DNA of 64,000 nt from an uncultured Dongia sp. (GTDB lineage Bacteria > Pseudomonadota > Alphaproteobacteria > Dongiales > Dongiaceae). Under the pieces are notes generated by a model that worked only from the letters and a program-made list of their open reading frames with translations, did not search any database and was not told the DNA's origin. The stretch lies in NCBI RefSeq assembly GCF_936916975.1, contig NZ_CAKZGO010000003.1:186001-250000 (forward strand), in the 5' to 3' direction. Shown piece after piece: positions 31,198 to 41,684 of this stretch (position 1 is the stretch's first letter; every line of letters starts with the position of its first letter). Both the position numbers and the translations under genes were made by a program.

Positions 31198-32886
31198 ATG
31201 ACCGACCCGATTCCAGCGGCCAATGCCGCCATTTTCTATCAGCCGGAAGGCTATGACACGAGCCGCCAGAAGCTGATGGGACGCCACGCCGCCGGCGAAG
31301 GCTTCCTCAAAGGCTTCCTGCGTCATAGCGGTGTCGATACGCTTTACTGCTATGCCGCCACCAAGGAATTCGCCGGGCATTTCCAGCGTCTGGTGGCTGG
31401 CTTCGGCAATAAGCGGCCCGTGCGCTGGCTGGATGAAAGCGATGCCGCCAGCCCGCGCGTGCCCGGCACCCTCTATCTGCCCGACCCCAGCCTTGCCGCA
31501 GCCTCCTGGCGCCGCCGTGCGGTGGGGCAACAGCTCTTTTCCATCGCCGGCATCACGCATACCACGGCCTCGGCCGGTGCCATGGACTGGATCGCCGGCC
31601 TCCTCACCGCACCCGTGCAGGAATGGGACGCACTGATCTGCACCTCGCAGGTGGTGCGTGACACCATCGACCTGGTGCTGGATCAGCAGCAGGACTATCT
31701 CCGCGCGCGCATGGGGGCCACGCATTTCACCCGCCCGCAATTGCCGATCATTCCGCTCGGCGTCGATACCGCGGCCTTCGCACCGGATGCCGATAAGCGG
31801 GCTGCGGCACGCGCAGCGCTCGGCATCGCACCTGACGATGCCGTCGTGCTGTTCGTCGGTCGCCTCTCCTTCCACGCCAAGGCGCATCCTTTGCCGATGT
31901 ATCAGGCCCTTGAGCGCGCTGCCCAGGCGCTCATGAAAAGCAGCGGCAAGAAGATCCACCTCATCCAGGCCGGCTGGTTCGCCAACGACTTCATCGAAAA
32001 CGCCTTCAAGAATGGCGCGGCGCAATTCTGTCCCAGCGTGAATGCGATCTTTCTCGATGGCCGCAAGCCGGATCTGCGCGCCCAGGCCTGGAACGCCGCC
32101 GACATCTTCACCTCGCTCTCCGACAACTTCCAGGAAACCTTCGGCCTGACACCGATCGAGGCGATGGCGGCGGGCCTCCCCGGCGTGGTCAGCGACTGGA
32201 ACGGCTACCGCGACACGGTGCGCGACGGCATCGACGGCATCCGCGTGCCCACCTTGATGCCGCGCGGTGGTCTGGGCGCCGACCTTGCCGACCGGCATGC
32301 GGCCGGCATCGACACCTATGATCTCTATTGCGGCTTCTCAAGCCAGTTTGTCGCCATCGATGCCAACACCGCCGCCCGTGCCTATCTGAAGCTGATCGAG
32401 GATGTGCCCTTGCGCCTGCGTATGGGTGCAGCGGCGCGGGCGCGCGCCATCGATACATTCGATTGGGCCGTGGTGGTGAAACGCTATCAGGATCTGTGGG
32501 CGGACTTGGCCGAACGCCGCAGGGCCGGGACCGAGAATGCACCCCGTATCGCGGACCAGCCCGCCAATCCGACGCGGCTCGACCCGTTCATCAGCTTCGC
32601 CAGCTACCCCAGCGACATTCTCTCCGGCGCCCACGTCGTCGCGGCGACACAAGGTGCTGACGGCGCGCGGCTGCAGGCGCTGCTGCAATCGCCGCTCATC
32701 TCCTTCGTGAAGCCGATGGCACCGGATCCGGATGATTGCGCGCGGATTCTCGCTGACCTGCACCGCCGCGGCCCCTTGAGCGTTACCGATATCCTGGCCG
32801 AGGCCCCCGACTCCCGCCGCAACCGCATCGAGCGCGGCCTGGTCTGGCTGGCCAAACTCGGCCTGCTGTCGATCAAGAAAGTCTAA
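31198..32886 (+). CDS. GT4-like glycosyltransferase
   Basis: About 562 aa from ATG 31198; TTG/ATG codons upstream (31156, 31186) are less likely. A GT-B fold is shown by 'IPLGVDTAAFAPD', 'VVLFVGRLSFHAKAHPLPMYQAL' and the EX7E motif in 'NFQETFGLTPIEAMAAGLPGVVSDWNGYRDTV'. The last 90 residues look like a winged-helix-type extension ('RNRIERGLVWLAKLGLLSIKK'), unusual for GT4. No signal peptide. The sugar and acceptor are unknown; no polysaccharide cluster is nearby. Its last four bases overlap the convergent bioA stop. Confidence 0.78.
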   Translation: MTDPIPAANAAIFYQPEGYDTSRQKLMGRHAAGEGFLKGFLRHSGVDTLYCYAATKEFAGHFQRLVAGFGNKRPVRWLDESDAASPRVPGTLYLPDPSLAAASWRRRAVGQQLFSIAGITHTTASAGAMDWIAGLLTAPVQEWDALICTSQVVRDTIDLVLDQQQDYLRARMGATHFTRPQLPIIPLGVDTAAFAPDADKRAAARAALGIAPDDAVVLFVGRLSFHAKAHPLPMYQALERAAQALMKSSGKKIHLIQAGWFANDFIENAFKNGAAQFCPSVNAIFLDGRKPDLRAQAWNAADIFTSLSDNFQETFGLTPIEAMAAGLPGVVSDWNGYRDTVRDGIDGIRVPTLMPRGGLGADLADRHAAGIDTYDLYCGFSSQFVAIDANTAARAYLKLIEDVPLRLRMGAAARARAIDTFDWAVVVKRYQDLWADLAERRRAGTENAPRIADQPANPTRLDPFISFASYPSDILSGAHVVAATQGADGARLQALLQSPLISFVKPMAPDPDDCARILADLHRRGPLSVTDILAEAPDSRRNRIERGLVWLAKLGLLSIKKV

Positions 32887-34175
32887 GCCCGCTCCCGCGA
32901 CCAGAGAGTCACCGCCTCGACGACGGCACCGGTGAGCTGCGCCAGTTCCGCCTCGCTGACGATAAAGGGTGGCGCCAGATAGACGATGTCGCCGAAGGGG
33001 CGGATCCAGACACCGCGCTTCAGGAAATGCGGTCGCAGCCAGGCGCCCTCGCCCGGACGGTCCAATTGGACCACGCCGATAGCCCCCTTCACACGGACGT
33101 CGACCACCCCTTTCAGGCCCCGGCAAGTCTCCAGATTTTCCTGCAAATGCGTCACAATTGCACTGATTTGAGCCAGTCGCGGCTCGCGCTCGAAGAGGTC
33201 CAAAGAGGCATTGGCGGCAGCGCAGGCGAGCGGATTTCCCATGTAAGTCGGGCCATGCATCAGGGCCGTTTCGTGCCGCTCGGAGAGGAAGGCCTGATAC
33301 ACATGCCGCCGCGCAATCGCTGCGGAAAGTGGCAGAGTTCCGCCGGATAATGCCTTCGAGAGCGTGATGATATCCGGCACGACCCCCGCCTGCTCGCAGG
33401 CGAACATGGTGCCCAGGCGCCCGAAGCCGGTCATGATCTCGTCCAGAATGAGCAGATGCCCCTTCGCCTCCGTGATCCGCCGCAAAAATTGGAGGACCGA
33501 GGCGTCGTGAAATTTCATCCCGCCGGCCCCCTGCACTAGCGGTTCGACGATGATGCCGGCGATCTCCGCCCCGCGCTCGGCGAGGAGTTTGATGAAGGCG
33601 GCTTCGCCCGCGGCATCGCGTGGGAGGTCGGCCACGATCTGCTCCGGTAAATAGCCTTTGAAATGGCCGTGCATGCCTTCATCCGGATCGCAGATCGACA
33701 TGCAGGCCATGGTGTCGCCGTGATAGCCGTGGCGGAAGCTGACAAAGCGCGTGCGGCCGGTGACACCCCGGTTGATCCAGTATTGGATCGCCATCTTCAT
33801 GGCGACTTCGACCGAGACCGAGCCGGATTCGCAGAAGAAGACGTGATCGAGATCACCCGGCAGCAATTTCGCAAGGCGTGCTGCCAGCGTCATCGCCGGT
33901 TCGTTGGCGAGGCCCCCCAGCATCACATGGGGCAGCTTCTCCAACTGTGTCGCCACCGCCTGCCGGATATGCGGATGATTGTAGCCATGGGCCTGCGTCC
34001 ACCAGGACGCGATGCCGTCAATGAGACTGGTGCCGTCGGCCAGATGCAGTCGCGCCCCTTCAGCACGGACGACCGCGAGCGGCATGGGCGCCGTCTGCAT
34101 CTGCGCATAGGGGAGCCACAGATGCTGGAAGCCATCGCGCAGCCAGGCGGGCGTGCCGCCAACCGACTCAGGCAT
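32883..34175 (-). CDS. bioA: adenosylmethionine-8-amino-7-oxononanoate aminotransferase
   Basis: 430-aa class III PLP enzyme making 7,8-diaminopelargonate in biotin synthesis, using SAM as amino donor. It has '[12 protein letters not shown]', '[20 protein letters not shown]', '[21 protein letters not shown]', '[44 protein letters not shown]' (PLP Lys in SKALSGG) and '[22 protein letters not shown]'. Its start lies inside the end of bioB (8-base overlap), so the two are translationally coupled. Confidence 0.95.
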   Translation of the reverse strand: MPESVGGTPAWLRDGFQHLWLPYAQMQTAPMPLAVVRAEGARLHLADGTSLIDGIASWWTQAHGYNHPHIRQAVATQLEKLPHVMLGGLANEPAMTLAARLAKLLPGDLDHVFFCESGSVSVEVAMKMAIQYWINRGVTGRTRFVSFRHGYHGDTMACMSICDPDEGMHGHFKGYLPEQIVADLPRDAAGEAAFIKLLAERGAEIAGIIVEPLVQGAGGMKFHDASVLQFLRRITEAKGHLLILDEIMTGFGRLGTMFACEQAGVVPDIITLSKALSGGTLPLSAAIARRHVYQAFLSERHETALMHGPTYMGNPLACAAANASLDLFEREPRLAQISAIVTHLQENLETCRGLKGVVDVRVKGAIGVVQLDRPGEGAWLRPHFLKRGVWIRPFGDIVYLAPPFIVSEAELAQLTGAVVEAVTLWSRERA

Positions 34176-35190
34176 GGTGCGAATGCGCCGGCATCGGCTT
34201 CAGGCCGAGCTTGTCGAACAAGGCTTCATCGCGCGGCTGGGTGGGATTGGCGGTGGTGAGGAGCTTCGGTCCGCAGAAAATCGAGTTGGCGCCGGCGAGG
34301 AAGGCCAGGGCCTGGATCTCGTCGCCCATCGTCTCGCGCCCGGCCGACAAGCGGACCATCGAGGCCGGCATCATGATGCGCGCCACGGCGATGGTGCGCA
34401 CGAATTCCAGCGGCTCCAATTTGTCGGTGCCATGAAGCGGCGTGCCTTCAACCTGCACCAGCATGTTGATCGGCACCGATTCCGGATGTTCCGCCATGTT
34501 GGCGAGCGTTACCAGCATGCCGGCACGATCACGGCGGCCTTCGCCGAGCCCCACGATGCCGCCACAGCAGACCTTCATGCCGGCGCTGCGCACACGGTCC
34601 AGTGTCTGCAGGCGGTCGTCATAGGTACGGGTGGTGATGATCTCGCCATAATATTCCGGCGAGGTATCGATGTTGTGGTTGTAGTAATCGAGCCCGGCAC
34701 CTGCCAGCGCATCGGCTTGGGGTCCGGTCAGCATGCCCAATGTCATGCAGGTTTCCAGCCCTAGATCCTTCACGCCCTTCACAATGTCGCAGATGGCTTC
34801 GACATCGCGGTCCTTCAATTCGCGCCAGGCGGCACCCATGCAATAGCGCGAGGCCCCGCCATCCTTGGCTGCTTTGGCTTCGGCGACCACCTTGGCGACA
34901 CTCATCAGTTTGTCGGCCTCGACACCGGTCTGGTATTGCGCGGCCTGCGGGCAATAGGCGCAATCCTCGGCACAGCCGCCGGTCTTGATCGAGAGCAGGG
35001 TCGACATCTGCACTTCGTTGGCGTCGAAGCGCCGGCGGTGCACGTTCTGGGCCTGAAAGATGAGATCGTTGAACGGCAAGGCAAACAGGGCCTCGACCTC
35101 GGCCACCGACCAATCATGGCGAAGATCGCTTTGTTGCGATGCCTGCACGTCCACCAAACTATTCATGGCCGCCAACCCTTCCCGATCCAT
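34168..35190 (-). CDS. bioB: biotin synthase
   Basis: Radical SAM enzyme inserting sulfur into dethiobiotin. The 4Fe-4S motif is '[10 protein letters not shown]' and the 2Fe-2S region includes 'CMGAAWRE', 'ETCMTLGML' and '[12 protein letters not shown]'. About 340 aa from ATG 35190, which has CAGGGGGC upstream; ATG 35166 with GAAGGG is also possible, and 35226 less so. First gene of bioBA, divergent from bioD across a 119-base promoter region. Confidence 0.96.
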   Translation of the reverse strand: MDREGLAAMNSLVDVQASQQSDLRHDWSVAEVEALFALPFNDLIFQAQNVHRRRFDANEVQMSTLLSIKTGGCAEDCAYCPQAAQYQTGVEADKLMSVAKVVAEAKAAKDGGASRYCMGAAWRELKDRDVEAICDIVKGVKDLGLETCMTLGMLTGPQADALAGAGLDYYNHNIDTSPEYYGEIITTRTYDDRLQTLDRVRSAGMKVCCGGIVGLGEGRRDRAGMLVTLANMAEHPESVPINMLVQVEGTPLHGTDKLEPLEFVRTIAVARIMMPASMVRLSAGRETMGDEIQALAFLAGANSIFCGPKLLTTANPTQPRDEALFDKLGLKPMPAHSHHA

Positions 35191-35309
35191 AAAGCCCCCT
35201 GTTGCGTAACTTTCGCTGGGGTTCAATTGCGCCGGACGCTAAGCTGCGCTCCCCGGCCTGTCAAGCTGCCGGCAGGTATCAACCCACTGGAATAAATAGC
35301 ACTTATCAT

Positions 35310-35981
35310 ATGACTGGCTACTTCGTCACCGCCACCGGCACCGATATCGGCAAGACCTATGTAAGTGCTGCACTGCTGCGCCATTGGCGGCGGGAGCAGC
35401 GCGCCATTGCGGCCCTGAAGCCGATCATGAGCGGCTTCGATCCCAACGATGTGCCAGGCTCGGATGCCGGGCAGTTGCTGCTGGCGATGGATGCGCCGAT
35501 GGACATCCAGGGACTCAACCTCATCTCGCCCTGGCGCTTCCAGGCGCCGCTCTCCCCCGACATGGCGGCCGCGCGCGAGGGCAAGAGCATCCCCTATGAC
35601 AAGCTGGTCGACACCTGCCGGGCCGTGGCCGGCATGATGCCGGAGGATGGCCGCCTCATCATTGAGGGCGTGGGCGGCGTGTTCGTGCCGCTCGATGACC
35701 GGCACACCGTGATGGATTGGATGCGGGATGCGGCGATGCCGATCCTGCTGGTGGCCGGGTCCTATCTCGGCACCATCAGCCACACCCTCTCGGCACTGGC
35801 GGCGATGCAATCGCGCGGCCTCAAACCCCATGCCGTCATCCTCAATGAATCGCCCGTCAGCCCGGTGCCCATCGCGGAAACGGCGGCGACGCTTGTACGG
35901 CATTGGCCGGGTCTCGCAATCCACGCCCTGAAACGCAATGCGACGGCCGACGAAGTCGCCGGCCTGGCTGCCGCGCTATGA
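35310..35981 (+). CDS. bioD: dethiobiotin synthetase
   Basis: 223-aa ATP-dependent carboxylase closing the ureido ring of dethiobiotin. It begins 'GYFVTATGTDIGKTYVSAALL' (P-loop GTDIGKT) and has 'ALKPIMSGFDP', 'LIIEGVGGVFVPLDD' and 'LLVAGSYLGTISHTLSAL'. ATG 35310 was chosen because the conserved N-terminus starts right there; the in-frame extension upstream runs through the promoter. The stop overlaps the amine oxidase start (ATGA at 35978-35981). Confidence 0.94.
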   Translation: MTGYFVTATGTDIGKTYVSAALLRHWRREQRAIAALKPIMSGFDPNDVPGSDAGQLLLAMDAPMDIQGLNLISPWRFQAPLSPDMAAAREGKSIPYDKLVDTCRAVAGMMPEDGRLIIEGVGGVFVPLDDRHTVMDWMRDAAMPILLVAGSYLGTISHTLSALAAMQSRGLKPHAVILNESPVSPVPIAETAATLVRHWPGLAIHALKRNATADEVAGLAAAL

Positions 35982-37222
35982 CGGACATTGCGATCATCGG
36001 CGCCGGTGCCGCCGGCATCGCCGCGGCCCGGCGCCTTGCCGAGTTGAAACAGGATTACCTCCTGCTGGAAGCGAAGGACGTCATCGGCGGGCGCTGCGTC
36101 ACCGACACGCAGACCCTGGGCGCACCGGTCGATCTCGGCGCCCATTGGCTGCATTCGCCGGCGCTCAATCCGCTGAAGGGCTTCGCCGATCAACTCGGCA
36201 TCCAGCATGGCGTCGCCCTTGAGGGCCGCTACAGCCGCAATGGCGCCTGGCTGAGTGCCGCGGATCAGACCGCCTGCACCGATTATGTCGATGCCTGTTT
36301 CGAGCGGGTCGTACAGGCGACGGCGGGTGGTAAGGATATCGCCGTCGCCGACCTGTTCGCCGATGTGGCACCATCGCCCTGGCATGACGTGTTCCTTGCC
36401 GAGCTGCAGGCCAAGCAAGGTGTTGCGCCGAAAGACTGCTCCGCGCTCGATCTGGCGCGCTATGTCTGGGAAGGCGACGATCTGCCGGTCATCGGCGGGT
36501 ACGGCACGCTGCTCACGCAACTCGCCCAGGGACTGGCGCTGCGATGCGCGACACCTGTCACCCGCATCGACTGGTCCGGCCGCCGGCATATCCAGATCAC
36601 GACGCCCGCCGGTACGCTCGCGGTACAGCGCGTCATCCTGACGGTCTCGACCGCTCTTCTTGCCCGCGGCATCGATTTCCATCCGCTGTTGCCGGCGTGG
36701 AAACAGGACGCCATCGCCAACCTGCCCTTGGGTTCCTGCAACAAGGTGGCGCTGCGCTTCGCAGAGAGCGCATTGGGCGATTGCCCGCCCAGCCTGATCA
36801 TGCCGCTGCGTGGCACGGAGTCGGTCGAACTGGTCGTGCGGGAGGGTGGGCTCGATATCGCGACCTGCCTGTTCAATGGACCGGTAAGCCGGGATCTCGC
36901 CTTGGCTGGCCCTGCCGCGATGGCGGATTATGCGCTGGAGCGGCTGGTCGAAATTTTCGGACATGCCCTCCGGACGGCCGTCCTGCCACAGCGCGTCACT
37001 GTCGATTGGGATAAAGACCACTATATCGGTGGTTGCTTCTCGGCGGCCCGTGCCGGCCACGCTGATGCGCGCATGGCACTTGCCCGCGATGTCGACAACC
37101 GGCTGTTCTTCGCCGGCGAAGCCACCTCGCCAGACTTCATCGGCGATGTCCATGGCGCCTGGTTCAGCGGCATCACGGCGGCAGAGGCGGCCGCAACGGC
37201 ACTCAAGGGCAAGTCGATCTAG
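35978..37222 (+). CDS. FAD-dependent amine oxidase (monoamine oxidase family)
   Basis: 414 aa from ATG 35978, translationally coupled to bioD. It has the FAD dinucleotide fold 'DIAIIGAGAAGIAAARRLAE', 'LLLEAKDVIGGRC', the 'APVDLGAHWLHS' block and the C-terminal FAD contact 'NRLFFAGEATSPDFIGDVHGAWFSG'. Family members oxidise amines, polyamines or amino acids with oxygen. Its coupling to a biotin gene has no obvious reason; a link to biotin precursors or simply shared expression is possible. Confidence 0.88.
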   Translation: MTDIAIIGAGAAGIAAARRLAELKQDYLLLEAKDVIGGRCVTDTQTLGAPVDLGAHWLHSPALNPLKGFADQLGIQHGVALEGRYSRNGAWLSAADQTACTDYVDACFERVVQATAGGKDIAVADLFADVAPSPWHDVFLAELQAKQGVAPKDCSALDLARYVWEGDDLPVIGGYGTLLTQLAQGLALRCATPVTRIDWSGRRHIQITTPAGTLAVQRVILTVSTALLARGIDFHPLLPAWKQDAIANLPLGSCNKVALRFAESALGDCPPSLIMPLRGTESVELVVREGGLDIATCLFNGPVSRDLALAGPAAMADYALERLVEIFGHALRTAVLPQRVTVDWDKDHYIGGCFSAARAGHADARMALARDVDNRLFFAGEATSPDFIGDVHGAWFSGITAAEAAATALKGKSI

Positions 37223-37288
37223 GCCTTGACCACCTGGGCGAAGTATCGCTCCATCAGCATCGCAGGCAGGAACTTCACCGATGGCGGC

Positions 37289-37780
37289 ATGAGCAAGTGG
37301 GACAAAAAGAAATCGTCCGATATTTTCATCGCGGCCGAGGCATGCCCATCACCGGCGATCCGAAAGCTCGCTGACTATTGGGCGAAGCTGCGCGGGAACA
37401 ATCAATTTCCATCGCGCCATGCAGTGGATCCCGCCGCGATCAAAGACCTGCTGCCCCATATCGTGCTGGTGGAAGTCCATCTCGACCCGTTGCGCATCCG
37501 CTACCGTGTCGCCGGCACGAGATTCGTTGAGGCATTCGGCGCCGAGACCAGCGGCCGCTGGCTGCACGATGTCTACACCGACGATTATGAGCTCAATCAG
37601 ACGCTCAACAATTTCCAGCGGCTGCTCGATCAGCGCACCCCGGTTTATGGCCGCACGGAAAACACTTTCCTGCCAATCGGCACCAGCCAGTTTGCCTGGG
37701 CGATCTTTCCGCTCTCCGATGACGGCGAGAACATCACCCATGCGCTCGGCATCGAGGATTACAAAGCCCTGCGCGGCTGA
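37289..37780 (+). CDS. PAS-domain protein (PAS_5-like)
   Basis: About 163 aa from ATG 37289; the longer frame would use a TTG at 37226. 'IRKLADYWAKLRGNNQFPSRHAVDPAAIKDLLPHIVLVEV' and 'IRYRVAGTRFVEAFGAETSGRWL' match the single-domain PAS_5 proteins common in Rhodospirillales and Rhizobiales. No output domain, so it may act through a partner. It is followed by the chemoreceptor pair and may be separate from the amine oxidase operon. Confidence 0.8.
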   Translation: MSKWDKKKSSDIFIAAEACPSPAIRKLADYWAKLRGNNQFPSRHAVDPAAIKDLLPHIVLVEVHLDPLRIRYRVAGTRFVEAFGAETSGRWLHDVYTDDYELNQTLNNFQRLLDQRTPVYGRTENTFLPIGTSQFAWAIFPLSDDGENITHALGIEDYKALRG

Positions 37781-37860
37781 TTTGCTCCGCCCTTGATCCA
37801 GCGCAAGTTCCATCGCCCGGATTCATGAAAAGGTGAATTATGGAAGGCCCTTTAGTCTTT

Positions 37861-37891
37861 GGTAACAATTCCACACTATTGTTGTGGGAAT
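37861..37891 (+). promoter_or_regulatory. conserved element upstream of the first chemoreceptor gene
   Basis: A 31-base block starting GGTAACA and ending TTGTGGGAAT contains an imperfect inverted repeat (TTCCACA ... TGTGGGAA). It is found again, with few changes, at 39880-39910 before the second chemoreceptor, at almost the same distance from the start codon (98 and 102 bases). It is part of the duplicated segment and a likely promoter or operator. No known sigma site was recognised. Confidence 0.5.
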
Positions 37892-37958
37892 TTAGTCCAG
37901 GCGCTTCCGCATGTCGAAAGGGCTGCTGGCTGTTCTGCACACCGTTCAGGAGTGAATC

Positions 37959-39641
37959 ATGCTCGCCAACACAAGGATCTTCGTCCGCTTGATCGCCTTG
38001 CTGGTGCTGATGCTTGTCCTCATGGGCGGCCTCGCCTGGGTTGGCTACAAGGGGCTTTCGGACATCGAAGGCGGCCTGCGGACGGTCTATGTCGACCGTG
38101 TCATCCCGATGCAGCAGCTGCGCAAGATCACCAATGACTACTTCAATGTCCGCATCCTGGTGGTGGCGGCAGTCAACACGACCGATGCAAAGGTCGTGGC
38201 GGAATCGACCCAGAAAATCGAGGCGCTGGTCGCAGACGCGAGCAAGGAGTGGCAAGCCTATATCGTCACGTTCCTGACGCCCGAAGAAAAGAGCCTCGTC
38301 GAGATCGCACAAGGCAGGTTTGACAAATATGATGACGTGCGCGGGCGCGTGCTCGGCGCACTGAATGCGGGCGATTTTGATGGTGGCCGGGCATTGGCCA
38401 AGAGCGAAGGCGGGCCAGCGCTTGCCGCGCTGATGACCGCCTTGGACGATCTCAGCGCATTGCAGGTCGATGTCGCCGCGGCAGAGTATGATCGCGCGCA
38501 GGAACTTGCTTCCATGGACAAGATGACACTATTGGGCGGCTTTGGCCTGGCCTTGGTCCTTGGCAGTCTGGGCTCCTTTGTCATCGCGCGGTCGATCACC
38601 CGGCCGCTGCAGAGCATCATCGGTGTCATGGGCGAACTCACCGCCGGGAATCTGAAAACCGAGGTAAGCGGCGGCAATCGCCGGGACGAAGTCGGCGACG
38701 TCGCCCGCGCAGTCGCGATCTTCAAGGACGGCCTGCTGGAAACCCAGCGCTTGCGGGCAGAGCAGGAAGACGCCAAGAAGCAGGCAGAGGAGACCCGTCG
38801 CCGCGGCATGATCGGCATGGCGGACCGCTTCGAGGCGACCGTCGGCAATGTGCTGGGCGCCGTGACCGATTCCGCCAGCAAGCTGCAATTGACCGCGCAG
38901 ACATTGTCGGCGACGGCAGAGCAGACATCGCGCCAATCGACCGCCGTGGCCGCTGCTTCGGAGGAAACCACGCGCAATGTGCAGACGGTTGCATCTGCGA
39001 CCGAGGAACTGTCCGCATCGATCACCGAAATCAGCAGCCAGGTGGCTGAATCAAACCGGATCGTCGGCAGTGCCGTCGCCCAAGCCGATGGCACCAATGC
39101 CAGCGTGCAGAGCCTGGCCGAAGCCGCCGTCAAGATCGGCGCCGTGGTGCAGCTGATCAACGACATCGCCGGGCAGACGAATCTGCTCGCCCTCAATGCC
39201 ACCATCGAAGCGGCGCGTGCCGGCGAAGCGGGCAAAGGCTTCGCCGTGGTGGCGTCCGAGGTGAAAGCACTGGCGACACAGACGTCACGGGCAACCGATG
39301 AGATTGCCGGCCAGGTCCGCTCGATCCAGGAAGCGTCGAACAGCTCGGCGCATGCCATCCAGGGGATCACGCAGACGATCAACCGGGTCAGCGAGATATC
39401 GACGGCCATCGCCTCGGCCGTCGAGGAACAGGGAGCTGCGACGCAAGAAATATCGCGCAGCGTTCAGCAGGCGGCCGAAGGCACCACAGAAGTCTCGACC
39501 AACATCACCAGCGTCACGACGGCAGCAAGGGAAACCGGCCTTGCTGCCAGCGATCTGCTGGCCTCCGCCGGTGAGCTCGCCAAGAACGGCACGCTGCTGA
39601 AGCAGCAGGTTGACGAGTTCCTGCGCGAGGTGCGTGGCTGA
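37959..39641 (+). CDS. methyl-accepting chemotaxis protein (copy 1)
   Basis: 560-aa transmembrane chemoreceptor. One N-terminal helix (about 8-30), a four-helix-bundle sensor domain (to about 185), a second helix (about 190-212) and HAMP ('[27 protein letters not shown]') lead to a signalling coiled coil. The signalling tip is '[40 protein letters not shown]'. It has no C-terminal CheR/CheB tethering pentapeptide. Signalling part is nearly identical to copy 2; the sensor domains differ more. No che genes are nearby. A GGAG site precedes the ATG. Confidence 0.94.
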   Translation: MLANTRIFVRLIALLVLMLVLMGGLAWVGYKGLSDIEGGLRTVYVDRVIPMQQLRKITNDYFNVRILVVAAVNTTDAKVVAESTQKIEALVADASKEWQAYIVTFLTPEEKSLVEIAQGRFDKYDDVRGRVLGALNAGDFDGGRALAKSEGGPALAALMTALDDLSALQVDVAAAEYDRAQELASMDKMTLLGGFGLALVLGSLGSFVIARSITRPLQSIIGVMGELTAGNLKTEVSGGNRRDEVGDVARAVAIFKDGLLETQRLRAEQEDAKKQAEETRRRGMIGMADRFEATVGNVLGAVTDSASKLQLTAQTLSATAEQTSRQSTAVAAASEETTRNVQTVASATEELSASITEISSQVAESNRIVGSAVAQADGTNASVQSLAEAAVKIGAVVQLINDIAGQTNLLALNATIEAARAGEAGKGFAVVASEVKALATQTSRATDEIAGQVRSIQEASNSSAHAIQGITQTINRVSEISTAIASAVEEQGAATQEISRSVQQAAEGTTEVSTNITSVTTAARETGLAASDLLASAGELAKNGTLLKQQVDEFLREVRG

Positions 39642-39645
39642 TGCG

Positions 39646-39795
39646 GCGGGCATGCGAGAAGGCCGGGTTGCACTTGGCATAAAGACCGTCCTCTTTGCCC
39701 TGCAGCTTGCCGCAGTCCTCGGTGAAGGTGATGCGCTGGATGCGTCTGGCGGATTCGAACCCGCAATTCCACGGAAGCGCGATGCGCGTAGCCAA
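39646..39795 (-). pseudogene. remnant of a duplicated msrP gene
   Basis: On the minus strand about 45 codons resemble the end of MsrP encoded at 41685-42659. 'IALPWNCGFESARRIQRITFTEDCGK' matches 'IALPWKYGFKSAKGIQRITFTDEQPV', and 'GLYAKCNPAFSHAR' matches 'GFYANVNPAFSHPR'. The fragment begins right after the chemoreceptor stop, has lost the last 40 or so MsrP codons and everything upstream, and shows no start or sensible continuation. It is a decayed copy from a segmental duplication. The rest of 39796-39879 shows nothing recognisable. Confidence 0.85.
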
Positions 39796-39879
39796 TTCTC
39801 AGCCCGACTTCTGGCGCGTAACGGGCATTCCACCCGAATCGACATCCAATTAGCGCCAAATTGAATCCCTTCAGGCCTT

Positions 39880-39910
39880 GGTAACATATCCACACTATGG
39901 TTGTGGGAAT
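39880..39910 (+). promoter_or_regulatory. conserved element upstream of the second chemoreceptor gene
   Basis: Second copy of the 31-base element described before the first chemoreceptor (GGTAACATATCCACAC ... TTGTGGGAAT), differing at a few positions. Changes on one arm are matched in part on the other (AATT to ATAT), which suggests the inverted repeat is kept by selection. Confidence 0.5.
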
Positions 39911-39981
39911 ATATTCCAAGTCATGGCTCCTCCATGAGCTTGGGGTTTCCGGCTCTTCCGGACGACCTTCAGGAGTGAATC

Positions 39982-41664
39982 ATGCTGGCCAATACAAAAA
40001 TCTCTGTCCGTCTCGTCGCTTTGCTGGTGCTGATGCTGACCCTCATGGGTGGCGTCGCCGCTGTCGGATTCAAGGGAATCTCGGACATCGAAGAGGGGCT
40101 GCGCACGGTCTATATCGACCGCGTCATTCCCATGCAGCAATTGCGCAAGATCACCAATGATTATTTCGGTATCCGCATCCAGGTGATGGCTGCTCTGAAC
40201 ACGACCGACCCCAAGGTCATCGCCGATGCCACCCAGGCAATCGAAGCCCTGGCCGCTGAGTCACGCACGGTGTGGCAGACCTATATAGCGACCTTTTTGA
40301 CACCGGAAGAAAAACGCCTGGTCGACGAGGCAAACACGAAATTTGCCGGCTATGACGGTGTGCGTGGCAAGGTCCTTGGCGCGCTCAATGCCGGCGACTT
40401 CGTGGGTGGCCAGGCTTTGGCGAAAAGCGAGGGCGGACCGGCCCTGGCGGCGCTCATGACCACGCTGGATGGTCTCAGCTCATTGCAGGTCGACGTTGCT
40501 GCAGCAGAGTTCGCGCGTGCGCAGGACCTTTCCTCCTGGAACAAGATGATATTGTCGAGTGGCTTTGGCTTGGCGTTGGTTCTGGGCAGCCTGGGCGGCT
40601 TTGTCATCGCCCGCTCCATCACTCGGCCACTGCGCGGCATCATTGGCGTCATGCAGGAGCTGACCGCCGGCAATCTGAAGACTGTGGTGAGTGGCGGTGA
40701 GCGCAAGGACGAAGTGGGCGATGTCGCCCGGGCGGTCGCGATCTTCAAGGACGGCTTGCTGGAAACCCAGCGTCTGCGGTTGGAACAGGAAGATACAAAA
40801 AGGCAAACCGAAGAAACCCGACGCCGCGAGATGATCGGCATGGCGGATCGCTTCGAGGCGACTGTCGGCAATGTGCTGGGGGCGGTGACTGATTCCGCCA
40901 GCAAGCTGCAATTGACCGCGCAGACATTGTCGGCGACGGCCGAAGAGACGTCGCGCCAGTCGACCGCGGTGGCCGCTGCCTCGGAGGAAACCACGCGCAA
41001 TGTCCAGACGGTAGCATCTGCGACCGAGGAACTGTCCGCATCGATCACAGAAATCAGCACCCAGGTGACTGAATCAAACCGGATCGTCGGCAGTGCCGTC
41101 GCCCAGGCCAATGGCACCAATGCCAGCGTCCAGAGCCTTGCCGAAGCCGCGGTCAAGATCGGTGCCGTTGTGCAGCTGATCAACGACATCGCCGGGCAGA
41201 CGAATCTGCTCGCCCTCAATGCCACCATCGAAGCAGCACGCGCGGGCGAAGCGGGCAAAGGATTCGCCGTGGTGGCGTCCGAGGTGAAAGCACTGGCGAC
41301 ACAGACGTCACGTGCCACAGAAGAGATTGCCGGCCAGGTTCGCTCGATCCAGGAAGCCTCGGATGGGTCTGCGCTGGCCATTCAGGGGATCACGCAGACC
41401 ATCAACCGGGTCAGCGAGATATCGACGGCCATCGCATCCGCGGTCGAGGAGCAGGGGGCCGCGACACAGGAAATCTCGCGCAGCATTCAGCAGGCATCGG
41501 AAGGCACCACCGAAGTGTCGACCAACATCACCAGCGTCACGACGGCAGCAAGGGAAACCGGCCTTGCCGCCAGTGACCTGCTGGCCTCCGCCGGCGAACT
41601 CGCCAAGAACGGCACCCTGCTGAAACAGCAGGTGAATGAGTTCCTGCGCGAGGTTCGCGGCTGA
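39982..41664 (+). CDS. methyl-accepting chemotaxis protein (copy 2)
   Basis: 560 aa, same length and domain order as copy 1: helix, four-helix-bundle sensor, helix, HAMP ('[27 protein letters not shown]') and signalling domain. The cytoplasmic part is almost identical, while the sensor has many substitutions (for example '[29 protein letters not shown]'), so the copies may sense different ligands. GGAG precedes the ATG. It is convergent with the intact msrP, which it follows by 20 bases. Confidence 0.94.
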   Translation: MLANTKISVRLVALLVLMLTLMGGVAAVGFKGISDIEEGLRTVYIDRVIPMQQLRKITNDYFGIRIQVMAALNTTDPKVIADATQAIEALAAESRTVWQTYIATFLTPEEKRLVDEANTKFAGYDGVRGKVLGALNAGDFVGGQALAKSEGGPALAALMTTLDGLSSLQVDVAAAEFARAQDLSSWNKMILSSGFGLALVLGSLGGFVIARSITRPLRGIIGVMQELTAGNLKTVVSGGERKDEVGDVARAVAIFKDGLLETQRLRLEQEDTKRQTEETRRREMIGMADRFEATVGNVLGAVTDSASKLQLTAQTLSATAEETSRQSTAVAAASEETTRNVQTVASATEELSASITEISTQVTESNRIVGSAVAQANGTNASVQSLAEAAVKIGAVVQLINDIAGQTNLLALNATIEAARAGEAGKGFAVVASEVKALATQTSRATEEIAGQVRSIQEASDGSALAIQGITQTINRVSEISTAIASAVEEQGAATQEISRSIQQASEGTTEVSTNITSVTTAARETGLAASDLLASAGELAKNGTLLKQQVNEFLREVRG

Positions 41665-41684
41665 TGCTCCGGGGCTAGCGCAAG

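Noticed and set aside
35191-35309. BirA or BioR operator between bioB and bioD
   Set aside because: No match to the TTATCTATAA-type or BirA consensus; only weak symmetric bits such as TTATCATATGA.
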